NCBI GenBank assembly: GCA_003254905.1
Contig: QANU01003176.1
Span: 62,001-126,000 of the forward strand
From: Nissolia schottii
Lineage: Eukaryota > Streptophyta > Magnoliopsida > Fabales > Fabaceae
Direction of reading: 5' to 3'
DNA length: 64,000 nucleotides
In this document: positions 1-11,247 of the stretch, piece by piece
Numbering within the stretch: position 1 is the first letter of the stretch
Layout: every line of letters begins with the position of its first letter
The notes under the pieces: generated by a model
Databases searched by the model: none
Seen by the model: only the letters and a program-made list of their open reading frames with translations
What the model was told of the DNA's origin: nothing
Position numbers and translations under genes: made by a program

Positions 1-1583
1 TCCTTACGTGAAGCGGATATCCGCCTCCCAAAAAATAGGGCCCCACCCGTCCTACGTGGATATTTTTATAATATGACGTGGCAAAACTAGTGGACAATGG
101 ACACCGACTAGCACATTCGGATGCCACGCGTCATCCCTCAAAATTTTTGTCTGTTTTCATTACTCAAGTCATTATGGACATAGAGTTAGAAGGGAACAAA
201 TTGTACGTTGTTTTCATTCTGGTATTCATATGAGCTATTGGTTTAGAAAAAAAGAATGAAATAATTGTAGAGATAATTGTGAAGGTTTAGTTTGGGGATA
301 AGTTGGAAATCAATGTACCTTTTTTTATAATTTTGTTTGCACAATGGAATATATTTGGCTATTATTACTTGATGAAGATAATGTGACATTTTGTTAGGGG
401 GTTATTTACCTATTTTATGGAATAAATATTCTGTGCAATACAATTTATCTATTTTTAATAATTTTTATAATTAAATTTATCAAATTTTATTATTATTTCA
501 TATTCTTTTATGATTGTATAAATTTTTCATCAGCCAAATCATTAAAAAAGATTACTTATAAAAGTTAAAAAATTTGTAAATTATTTGAATTTACAAAACA
601 CTTCTCTACAAATATTATATTAAAAAATATTAATTTATCATATTAAATCATAAAATAGTAATAAAATTTAATTATAAAAAATTATTAAAAAATAAATAAA
701 TTAAATAACTTTGATATTTACCCCCATATAATATTAGTATTTGAGAAACCACCATTTTGTTAAGATAAGATAGATTAAGGCGGGCTGAGCCCGTGACTTT
801 TGGAATTATTATATGGAAAGGGAATATATACTACCCGTATAGGATATAGCATGTAGGTATAAAAATCAATTCTTTCTTCTAATTTCAGTTCCAATCGAAT
901 ATTGGAAGTTCTCAAACAAAACAAAAACACAATGTAGTGACTAATGACTAAAGTAATTGTTAACACTACAAATATTTGGGCCAGCCAAAATATCAATTCG
1001 ATAGGACACCAAACAGCCAACTAAAGACCCAAGTTAAATGATAAAGGATGAAGCTGTTGGAGAATGGCATTACCCAAGCAATATACCCAAATGAAGGCCC
1101 AAGCTAAACAATAAAGTCTGAAGCTATGGGAGAACAGCATTATCCAAGCATATCAAAACAGTTTCGATTGGTAATAAGGTGTCTCTTATTGCTGACTAGC
1201 TTTTTCATGTGTAATATATGATACATCTACAATCTATTTACGAAGTGAATCTAATGATCCTGATCCAACACAACAATTCTTAATTTTCCTTGCCTCAATT
1301 TCACTCTAGACCGTCAACCGATTTATATGTCACATTATTATTTCATCTGTACCAACAACAAAAATACATATCATCATCATTTTATAATACGCGTTCTCAT
1401 TACTCACGAGTCCGATTTACATCGTCCCAAGCATATGATCAAGATCAGTGGAAATTCTCAAACCAGTTTTCATTACATTATTATTACATTACATGCTTCG
1501 AGATGCCAACAAAAACAGATTAAAAAAGAAAAAAGAAAAAAGTAACAGAACACTAAACAAGCTTGTTCTGTTTAACTATTTCT
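1..1583. other. Intergenic, AT-rich, no gene seen
   Basis: Left-edge intergenic DNA. Open frames here are short, lack recognisable domains and often lack a true ATG, so none is called. The stretch from about 420 to 760 is extremely AT-rich. The only structure I can support is a short tandem duplication near 1023-1150, listed separately. The last part (about 1290-1583) is presumably 3' untranslated and downstream sequence of the heat shock gene on the minus strand. Confidence 0.6.
1023..1150. repeat. Two-copy tandem duplication, period about 70 bp
   Basis: Two similar segments lie side by side, about 1023-1080 and 1093-1150. Both contain a CCCAAGnTAAAnnATAAAG core followed by TGAAGCT and end in CCAAGCA. 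They differ at scattered bases, so the duplication is old. No coding potential or known element is apparent. Confidence 0.6.
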
Positions 1584-2319
1584 CTACTCAACATTGACAC
1601 TGAAAACATCGCTCCTCTCTTCCTCCTTCATCTTAGGCACAACCACCTTGAGCACGCCGTTCTTCATCTCCGCCTTGATTTGATCAATCTTGTAAAGCTT
1701 CTCCGGCAAGTCGATCCTCCCGGTGTAGCGGCGGCCACTCTCTTCGTCCTCGCCTTCGTTGCCACCTTCGCCTCTTATAGTCAGAGTGTTCTGCTCCACA
1801 GAGACTTTCACATCCTCCTTGGCGAGTCCCGGCATGTCCACGCGCAGGAGCAGCGCGTCGTCCGTCTCCCTCGCGTCCCAGCCGCGGCGAACTCCGGCTC
1901 CGATCCCGCGGGAAGCGGAGAGGAACGGATTCTCCATGAACTGGTCCATCATGTTCAGAACCTGGCTCAGGCTCCTAGTCGGAGAAAACGGATCGAACAT
2001 ATCTGCACAAAAAATCAAAGAATAACAAAATTAAGCCACGAAATTGAAGAGATGTGGTTTTTCAATTGAAGCGGTAGGGTTTTTGAGAGAGATAACAACT
2101 ACCCGAGAGGAAATCATCGCGCCGTGGAGCGCGGGAGAGTGTGCGATCGGAGCGGCGATCGGCGTCGAGGTTGTTGCGGTCGTCGGCGGCGTCGTCGTCG
2201 TAGTGGCGCATGGCGTTGGTGTTGAAGGAGCGTGAAGCTGGGGCGGCAGCTGGGCGGAGCAGGGAGCGGGAGGGGAAGGGAGAGGAGAGGAAGCGCTTCA
2301 CCATAACAGAGGATGCCAT
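1584..2319 (-). CDS. Mitochondrial small heat shock protein (HSP20 family, HSP23.5/23.6 type)
   Basis: ATP-independent holdase chaperone predicted to protect matrix proteins during heat stress. Two exons: 2103-2319 and 1584-2002, with a 100-nt intron (donor GT at 2102-2101, acceptor AG at 2004-2003); the product is 211 residues. The N terminus is rich in Arg, Ser and Ala and lacks acidic residues for about the first 40 positions, as in a mitochondrial presequence. Exon 2 opens with the family motif [20 protein letters not shown] (residues 74-93). The alpha-crystallin domain runs from about residue 113 to 205 and has the hallmark GVLKVVVPK at 188-196. The start is the ATG at 2319; an in-frame upstream ATG at 2505 would put untranslated-looking sequence ahead of the presequence. 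It is divergent from COG7, and candidate heat shock elements lie upstream. The intron position is typical of organellar HSP23 genes. Mitochondrial rather than plastid targeting is inferred from similarity. Confidence 0.93.
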
Positions 2320-2848
2320 TGGAGCTGGAATTGGGAGTGAAAGCTGAAAGCTGAATCTAACTGTTGAAGATTGAAGAAGATAGCTTGGAATTGCGGGAAT
2401 CGAAGGAGACGGTGAGCGATATTTGAGGGGAAAGAGTGGGAGAGAGTAGAAGGTGCTAGAAACGAGTCCAGAAGGTTCCAGAGAAGATAGAGATTCTGCT
2501 TGCAACCGTTTTCTCGAAGGTTGCAGACTTGGGGCGCAAGAAAATTAGTTATCAGGACCAAATACAACGTGGTCACACTAATTGGGCCTAATGGGCCTTT
2601 TTTCCCGTTCAGAAGTGAAGGGTGAAAGGACAAAACAGTGCGTTTTCCTTGTATTGAATTTTGAGACAAGCACCCCGTAAAAATTAAAATATTACAGTTT
2701 GGCCCATTATGATTTGATAATTTTGATTTCTCCTTCAATCTTCGATCTTACACATTACACACAACCTCCATTCATTGATCTCTGATTTCTCGATACTGAA
2801 CGCAGTGAGTGGACTCGGTTCTTTCGCGTTTCTGAGTCACTCAACTCG
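2320..2848. promoter_or_regulatory. Bidirectional promoter region with heat shock elements
   Basis: The 529 bp between the divergent heat shock gene and COG7 must hold both promoters. Inverted GAA/TTC units match the heat shock factor consensus: GAAGGTTCCAGAG at 2471-2483 (GAAnnTTCnnGAn), TTCTCGAA at 2511-2518, and a degenerate GAAnnnnCnnGAA near 2449-2462. They lie about 130-200 bp upstream of the heat shock ATG, a sensible distance. No clear TATA box was seen for COG7, in keeping with a housekeeping gene. Confidence 0.6.
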
Positions 2849-5800
2849 ATGATGCTGGACTTGGGGCCGTTCTCGAGCGAGAACTTCGACCCGAAGAAAT
2901 GGATCAACGCGGCGTGCCAGAGCCGGCACCCGCAGGAGCCGCTGGACAAGCACATGGTGGACTTGGAGATGAAGCTCCAGATGCTATCGGAGGAGATCGC
3001 CGCCTCGCTCGAGGAGCAGAGCGCCGCCGCGCTCCTCCGCATCCCCCGTGCCACCCGCGACGTCATCCGCCTCCGCGACGACGCCGTTTCTCTCCGCTCC
3101 GCCGTCTCCGGTATCCTCCAGAAGCTCAAGAAGGTACGCGAAGTCACCGAATCATATGTTCTTATGCTTCTATGATAATTGCGATTCGCGCGCGCAAATT
3201 TGGGATCAGATCGGGAGTTTCATGGTTTGTCTCGATTTCTTATTGGGCTGAAGGATGAATCGTGTATATGTCACTGCATAGCGGTTTGCATGTGGTTTTG
3301 ATTTCTTTTGTTCCAAGTTATAGATCTTTGAGCTGGGTAACTTGTGATGAATTATGCACCATAACATATGCATTGAGATCTGGCTGGGAGCAAGCACATG
3401 CTGATTTGGTTATAGTAGTGCTTTAAGGGAATATTGCTTTACATTATGAATATAATTGTCATATGCTTATTGTGTTCTGATTTAGAGTTGTATAAGATTT
3501 GTATTTCATTCTAGCAATGCAGGAAAACAGAGATTTTGTTTTTTTTCATGGAATAGAGATGTTTCTCTGGTTTTTGTGGTGCTTGACCGACAAATGACAA
3601 ATGTTCCCAGTCGGGTTCTTTATCTGCTCAATGTGATTGATTGGTTTTTGTTGCATTGATTGATGTCACCTTTGTTTGTTTTGCTTATGTGTTTTAGTTT
3701 GTAAGAAAATATCTGCTCTTCTTCTGTGTAATCCAACTATTTTCCTACATAGAAGGAAACCTGTGTTTTTTTTTTTGGGCATCCTGCTCACTTGTTGTGG
3801 AAAGGTTGGATTTATGTGTGAGAAGATATGCACTCTCACTTTTTTCTCTTCCTCAATTTTTATTTTCTTATAGGCAGAGGGTTCATCAGCTGAATCTATA
3901 GCAGCCCTCGCTAAAGTTGACATAGTCAAGCAAAGGATGGAAGCTGCTTATGAGACATTGCAGGTAGACATTGTCGATTTTCACTTTTACAAGTTCATTT
4001 TGATGTTGGCTCAATGAGATAACAAGGCAAACTCTCTTTTGCATTTTAATGACAGGATGCTGCTGGACTAACTCAGTTAAGTTCAACTGTGGAGGATGTA
4101 TTTGCTAGTGGTGATCTCCCTCGTGCTGCAGAAACTCTGGCTAACATGAGACATTGCTTATCTGCTGTTGGGGAGGTACTAGTTTTCCCCTTTGGTTATT
4201 TGTTAAGTGTATGAGCCTATGAGGTTTTACTTTTACCAGATGATTTTATTTTTTTGGGGCGGGGGTTGGCTCAACCTATCTAGTGAGAAAAGGTTTGGTT
4301 TTTGTTGTTGATTTGACCTACCTGCATTCCCTTCTTTAGGTTGCTGAATTTGCCAACATTAGAAAGCAACTTGAAGTCTTGGAGGATAGGCTAGACAAGA
4401 TGGTGCAGCCTCGTCTTACAGATGCATTGTCGAATCGCAAGGTACTTAGTAGAACTATTTTGAAAACATGTTCCTATGCCTTATGATTAACAGTTTATCC
4501 CTTGTCTTAGTTCTTATTGTTGTTATTCAGGTTGATGCTGCTCAAGATTTGCGGGGAATTCTTATTAGAATTGGAAGGTTTAAGTCTTTAGAATCACAAT
4601 ACACAAAGGTTCACCTAAAACCAATAAAGCAGCTTTGGGAAGATTTTGACCCAAGATCTAACAAGTCTGCAAATGAGAAGAACGAAATGGAGAGAACATC
4701 AAGTGGTGACTTTCAGTCAGTCTCTCCTACAATATCATTCTCCAGTTGGTTGCCAAGCTTTTATGATGAGCTACTACTTTATCTTGAACAAGAATGGAAA
4801 TGGTACTGTTTGCAGTGTGACTTCCATTGTTTTAACTGTTGAACAAATGATTGATTACAATACTGCTAACAATATGTCGTCATTACATACATTTTTTTTG
4901 GTTCACTTCTGAGTCATGTTATTTTTCAAGTTTCTTCACTTTCAAAGTGGTTAAATTACCAAATAAAAGTGCACTCAAACCTTGGTGCTATTGAATTTTA
5001 ATTATCCATGTCGGCCTACTGAAAAGATCAGCTAGCATAAAATGACATTAAGTAAATTTGCAAATTTCTGCAGTGTCATAAAAACACTTCATTTGAGCTG
5101 TTGCTTGCAGGTGTATGATTGCTTTTCCTGAAGATTATAAAACTCTTGTTCCAAGGCTACTAAGTGAGATTATGATGGCTATAGGAGCCAGTTTCATATC
5201 TCATATCAACCTTGCCATTGAAGATGCTGTTCCAGAAACAAAAGCACTGGCTAAAGGTTGTTCTTAGATGTTTTAAATAGTTTCCTGCCTGAGAAAAATG
5301 GTGGTTTTTTTTAATGTACATTTTATATATATCGTTACATGTAAATATGATAGAGCTTTTCATTATATAATAATTATTGCTGGTGTTTTTAAAGTGATAA
5401 TGGTATTTAAAGAACAGCACATCAGGCTGTTTCTTTTATGTAGGTAAAGTAGTTATAGCCGCAGAGGTGCTCTACGGAGAGCTACTCTTGTAATTTCTTC
5501 TCTCTCTACAAATGACCTATCCATTTTTATTTAGGGAGGCTTTTCTCGGAGAAACCTGAGATTTTAAGTTTAGAACTGTGGTAAAAAGTTTGAGATAACT
5601 ACCACTTTTAACTGTTTTGCTTTATCCTTTGTTTTTAACTCTATTAAGATAAGATAATGATATATTAGCTCATAAATATTTGTAGGCTTATTAGATATCT
5701 TATCGGGAGATATGCAAAAGGGTATAAAGATTCAGACAAAGCATCTAGAGGTCTTGATTGAGTTGCACAACATGACGGGGACATTTGCTAGGAATATTCA

Positions 5801-8239
5801 ACACTTATTTTCTGATTCTGATGTCCGGGTTTTAATGGATGTGCTGAAAGCTGTGTACTTGCCATATGAATCATTTAAACAGAGGTAAAAACTTATTGTT
5901 AAAGCTTGTTTTTAAAAGCATAATTTGAAAACTTTGATAAATTATGCTTGTTTGATTATGCCATTTGGTTTATGGCCTCTGTATTATGGATGAATTAGGT
6001 GGAATCATGGGAAAGAATATCATCTCTTAAATATCTTTGTCAAAAATTAGAAAAATAAATAGGCATAGAAAATTAAATGTTAATAATGACGGGGCTTTCT
6101 GGCTGATCTCTTGGTTTGTCATACATATAAAAAGTCCTTTTCCAATCCTTAGAAATACCCGTATTTTTAATTACTCTCTAATTATGTATTGGGCATATCT
6201 TACAGGTATGGACAATTGGAGCGTGCCATCCTCTCCTCGGAGATTGCAGGAGTAGATTTAAGAGGAGCTGTTATTCGAGGGGTGGGAGCCCAAGGAGTTG
6301 AACTCAGTGAAACAGTTCGCAGGATGGAGGAGTCTATTCCGCGAGTTATTATACTTCTTGAAGCAGCTGTAGAGAGATGCATCAACTTCACTGGAGGTTC
6401 TGAGGCAGATGAGCTAATTCTTGCCCTTGATGACATAATGTTACAATATATTTCCACTCTCCAAGAAACTCTCAAGTCACTCAGAACTGTTTGTGGTGTG
6501 GATTATGGTAGTGATGGCACTCTAAAGAAGGAGATGGAGAAGAAGGATGGAAACCAAAATGCACGGAGAGTTGATTTGATCTCAAATGAAGAGGAATGGT
6601 CTATAGTCCAAGGGGCATTGCAGATCCTGACTGTTGCAGATACTTTGACTGGCAGGTCTTCTGTCTTTGAAGCATCTTTAAGAGCTACTCTTACTAGATT
6701 GAGCACAAGTCTCTCTTTTTCAGTATTTGGTTCAAGTTTAGACCAAAACCAGAGGATAAGTAATAATGAAGATGGGGAGCCATCTTTTGGTGGAAGGGCT
6801 GCCTTGGATATGGCAGCTGTGCGACTGGTTGATGTGCCTGAGAAGGCCAGGAAACTCTTTAACCTTTTGAATCAGGTATATATTAGTTATACTGTGATCT
6901 CATTGTTTTAATATGTTCTAGTTTGGAAGTAGATGCAAGGGAGTGGGGTTAGTATTCATATATTGAGAATGGGGGAAGCCTGAAAAATATAATGCCTATT
7001 TCCATGCCCAGGCCTCTTGCTATGTATTCGCCTACATACTTTGTTTTGTACTCGTCATTTTGGATGTATTTCTTCTGTCTTTTGTTCTCTGGCATTGGAT
7101 AAAATGCCTCCTCTTCTTCCTTTTTTTTTTTTTTTTTGGCAGTCTAAAGATCCCCGATTTCATGCACTTCCCCTTGCATCTCAAAGAGTTGCAGCATTTG
7201 CAGACACAGTGAATGAACTCGTATATGACGTCCTCATATCTAAAGTACGGCAACGCCTCAGTGATGTGTCCCGTTTGCCAATTTGGTCATCAGCAGAGGA
7301 GCAAACTGCTTTCCCTCTTCCTACCTTCAGTGCATATCCGCAATCCTATGTGACCAATGTTGGTGAATACCTTCTTACTTTACCCCAACAGTTGGAGCCA
7401 CTTGCTGAGGGAATCTCTAGTGGTGAAAACAATGATGAAGCTCAGTTCTTTGCAACTGAATGGATGTTCAAGGTAACTCATACTCTAGCATTCATTGAGC
7501 AATTTTCTTTTTTCTTTTTTTGCCCTTTTTTTTTCCTATGATATTGTATCCATGATATAGCATCCATAGAGCGACATTTCTTCCAATTTGATTTGGATGC
7601 TTCAGCTTGAAGCTAATATTCTCAATTGACACAGTATCAACTGGGTCTCTGCTTAGATATGCAAGCATGAACTCAACATTGGGCCTTAGAGATACTCAAC
7701 TAGTTTGAAACATTTGTCCGTTGAACACAAACTTTCCTTTTCTAATGCTGCAGCTGAAAATGTTCCCAATTCCCATAATGTTAGAAAGATATGAATAGGT
7801 TTTTAAGTTTCCCACTTGGCCATCCCACACATGTAGGTGGATGCAATGATTTATTTGGGCTAGTGAACAAAATATCGATTATTTGAGAATTTCTGTGACT
7901 GTACATATGAAATAACATCCAATGACCCAAACTTTTTCTGTTGATTGTGTGAAATATTAGGTTGCAGAGGGTGCAACAGCACTTTACATAGAGCAATTGC
8001 GTGGTATTCAGCACATTTCAGATCGTGGAGCAGCACAGCTTTCAGTTGACATTGAGTACCTTAGTAATGTGCTTTCGGCTTTGTCAATGCCAATCCCTCC
8101 AGTTTTGGCTACATTCCAGAGTTGTCTTTCTACTTCAAGAGACCAGTTAAAAGATCTTCTAAAGACAGATTCAGCAAACCTAGATATGCCAACAGCAAAC
8201 CTTGTGTGTAAGATGCGGCGCCTGAATTTAGATTCATAA
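2849..8239 (+). CDS. COG7: Conserved oligomeric Golgi complex subunit 7
   Basis: Subunit of the lobe B part of the COG tethering complex, which captures retrograde vesicles at the Golgi; the Arabidopsis orthologue is EMBRYO YELLOW. Ten exons join in frame to 830 residues, against about 836 in Arabidopsis: 2849-3133, 3874-3963, 4056-4175, 4340-4441, 4531-4802, 5111-5256, 5686-5884, 6206-6875, 7143-7472, 7961-8239. All introns are GT-AG. Near-identical blocks include DLGPFSSENFDPKKW (exon 1), RIGRFKSLESQYTKV (exon 5), LSETVRRMEESIP (exon 8), SKDPRFHALPLASQRVAAFA (exon 9) and IEYLSNVLSALSMPIPPVLA (exon 10). The N-terminal half is predicted helical and coiled, as expected for a tether. The first of two tandem ATGs is taken as start. 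No frameshift or missing exon was seen. Confidence 0.96.
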
Positions 8240-11200
8240 TTTTTCCTTACAAACCGCTAGCTATTGAGCTCTTACACCCCCTCCCCATTTCAGACATGTT
8301 TTTTGGTTTGCAGAGGACATTCTTTTACTTCGGCCATACCTGCTAGCAGTTTTTTTTGTTTAGGGTGAACATATCTTACCTGCATATTGAATTTTTAACT
8401 AGTAACAAGCAGCATGCAATCTGCATATCATGTATAGTATATCGGAGAGAAGATTAGTCTGTCGGAAAATAATGTATTACTGATCAGTTTTCTATCCCGT
8501 TTGTGCTTGAAGTTAATCTGCTTAGATGCAGCTCATGGGTGAGAGTAATCGTCCATATCTCATCTCCTTTTGCTTGTATTTTATACAAGACGCCTGTTTT
8601 TCGTCAAATGTTATCAAGGTTTCTTTTGTTTTGTCCTAGTTTTTTTTCTTCTTCTTAGCAATGGTCATTTGGCACATACGAATCCTTCTAGTGTTTTTCT
8701 TTGAAATTCAAAATATAGAAACTACCAACTGTTTTCTTGACAGAGTAACACTTTTTATTCCACAATCTCCCCTTGTTTGTTCGGTTTCCGATTTCCTACC
8801 CCTGGAAATAACACGATACTTCAAATTTATTCAAACAAGATACCGTTTACATTTGCATCTTTCTCTAATTGAGTTGTTCATTTTTTTTTATTTAACCCGC
8901 ATAGCACTGTTTTCCCTTGCATTTGAGATAACGAAGAAAATTAAGAGCGGCAGAAGAAAACAGAAAATAATCCCGCGTTTTGTATATATGGTTGTTCATT
9001 GGTTATGGAGAATCATTACAATATCCGTACACACTTGAAACACTTGCTATTTATTCTAAGGACATTGACTCATCCATCTTCAATCCAATTCTCAAAAAAT
9101 ATTCTTAACACCTTTATTTGCAAACATTTATGCGTTACATCATTTCAAGACTTGCATTTAATACCTGAAAAATAGCAGCTTACATACAAGGGGAAGAGTC
9201 TTGAGCATGAAAGAAAAGGAAATAAAACAAAGCTTTGTCGCTGCTCAAAATCGCTCATTTTATTAGTTTGAATGTTACACAATCTTTAGTAATCAAAAGT
9301 GACTCATCGAATATTACAATCTTTCATTCTCAAAACGTGAGTGATCACAGTGAAAATTGACAGCAATTCTGAATAAATTTTACCTGCCATGTAGCGAATT
9401 CAAATCTTGGAGTAGCCACTTTAAGAAATGTTTTACCTAACCACCACTATAACCCAAAATTGCTACTAGAACAGTTCCTAAGACACTGTTAAAATCTCAC
9501 AAGGGTTGGCAAAACAAATTTAAAGATTATTTTCTCCACATAAGAGGCGTCATGTGCTTAGTTTATTTTCCTGCACATATCATGTTCAGAAACAATCTAT
9601 AACCAATAAAAACCATAGGAATATTTATGTTCCTGAACACTAAATTAGACACACTTGTCCAGAGGTGAGAGCCATTTACCTCCCAAGGCCACAGAGAAGA
9701 ACAGGTTGTACGTTTGTTCACAACAGGAGGCGTCATGCATCCTAGTTCGCGGATAGTTTTTCATGCAAATGGTATAGAATGCCTCAGCAAAGACAAAAAA
9801 TTCCTGTATTTTTCAGTCCTTTGAATTATCAACTCAAACAGCACTGTGAAGATCAATTATTACATCTTTTACATGTGGTTATAGATCAAGTATATATTTT
9901 CTTTATTTAGTATAGCTGGTTACTTATACAAAAACAAGTCTTTTCCACTAAGCCACATTGGCTACATGAATCAAATGATAATTGTAAACTACTTACTTAA
10001 GAGTGGACTAGATGAACTCATCCTTTTCCCATGGGTTAGGGTTAGGCCGGGCCCTTGTTTAGTGGAGGTTAGCAATTTGCAGGCCTAACCTAAGCATTCT
10101 TCATATACTTAGAGTCCGAAAATAATAAATCTCAATAATTTATTAGGTTAACTTGTACGAAAGGCATAAATTGATTTGTATTAAAAGATTTAAAATTAAT
10201 TTTCACTTAAACTAAATGAATGTTTCAAAATGATTTGAGTGAACTCTAAAGAGAAATACATAACAATTTAAGTAATTAATTTGGATTTTTTCAAGCTTGC
10301 AGCTCAGCCAATCATGGCGTGAAGAGTAGGGCCAAAATCAGTATTTGCTTCAATTTTCTTAGCATACCCCACAAATTTTGTAAGTTATTTGTGCCGAATC
10401 AACAAACTCGGCCTATTTAGACACTTCTACCCATGGGAACTTGTATCTAGAATGGATATCAGGAATCTAGAGCATAAAGAGGTAGGAAGCTCATCTAGAA
10501 TGACATAAGGAGTCTAAGGAATAGAGTTAGTTCTCCATTCAATATGTCATGGTGTTAGATGATATCGTGCCATAAATATATTATAAATACGACACCATGG
10601 ACTTGGGAGATTACTAGTAACAAATTTGGTATGATTACCTATAGCTTCTAAACCGTAGCCTTCGGAATGTAGCTCAATGTCAAATGCATGTCAGAATAAG
10701 CAGCATTTTAAACCCTGTGCAGGTTTATATCAACTTAAGAACCAAAAGTAATGAAACAAAAAGGAAAATGGGAACCAAACAACATTTCTATGATGAACAA
10801 ATATCAATCCATTTGTCTCAGGGTGAAAGATTCACAAGTTACCTCAAAACAAGAGAAAACCATCCCCCTCGGCAGCAATGACAATCATGCATCTAATTTT
10901 GTCTCTGACATCTTAAATCGGTCAAATGATTTCTAGAAAATACGAGTAAAGAAAGACTACACACACTATTTCAGAGATGGATCATGCAAAACAGATTGTA
11001 AGAAAAGTTACAACGGTAAAATACCTACCTCAACCCTTTTCTCCATTAATAATATTGATGGAAGGGAGACTGTATGGTCTCAACAAAGCTCTGAGATGGA
11101 ACAAAAATAAATTCACCCTTGATGATGAGAAAGCTCAAGACTCCAAAAGCACATATTTATGTAAGTCTTGGGATATTAAGGTCTACCTCTTTAAAATTAG

Positions 11201-11247
11201 AATTCTGACATCTATCAAGAAATCCCACAAATTTGAGAAACTGGACT
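8240..11247. other. Intergenic between convergent COG7 and LUC7 genes
   Basis: About 3 kb between the stop codons of COG7 (plus) and the LUC7-type gene (minus). The first few hundred bases are likely the COG7 3' UTR. Short open frames here carry no recognised domain. I see no transposon ends, satellite or RNA gene. Confidence 0.55.

Noticed and set aside
1563..2069. Plus-strand open frame opposite the heat shock gene
   Set aside because: It is the antisense shadow of the alpha-crystallin exon, with composition set by the GC-rich real gene.
2899..3258. Arg/Pro-rich frame over COG7 exon 1
   Set aside because: It is the shifted frame of a GC-rich exon; the COG7 frame matches a known family and splices correctly.
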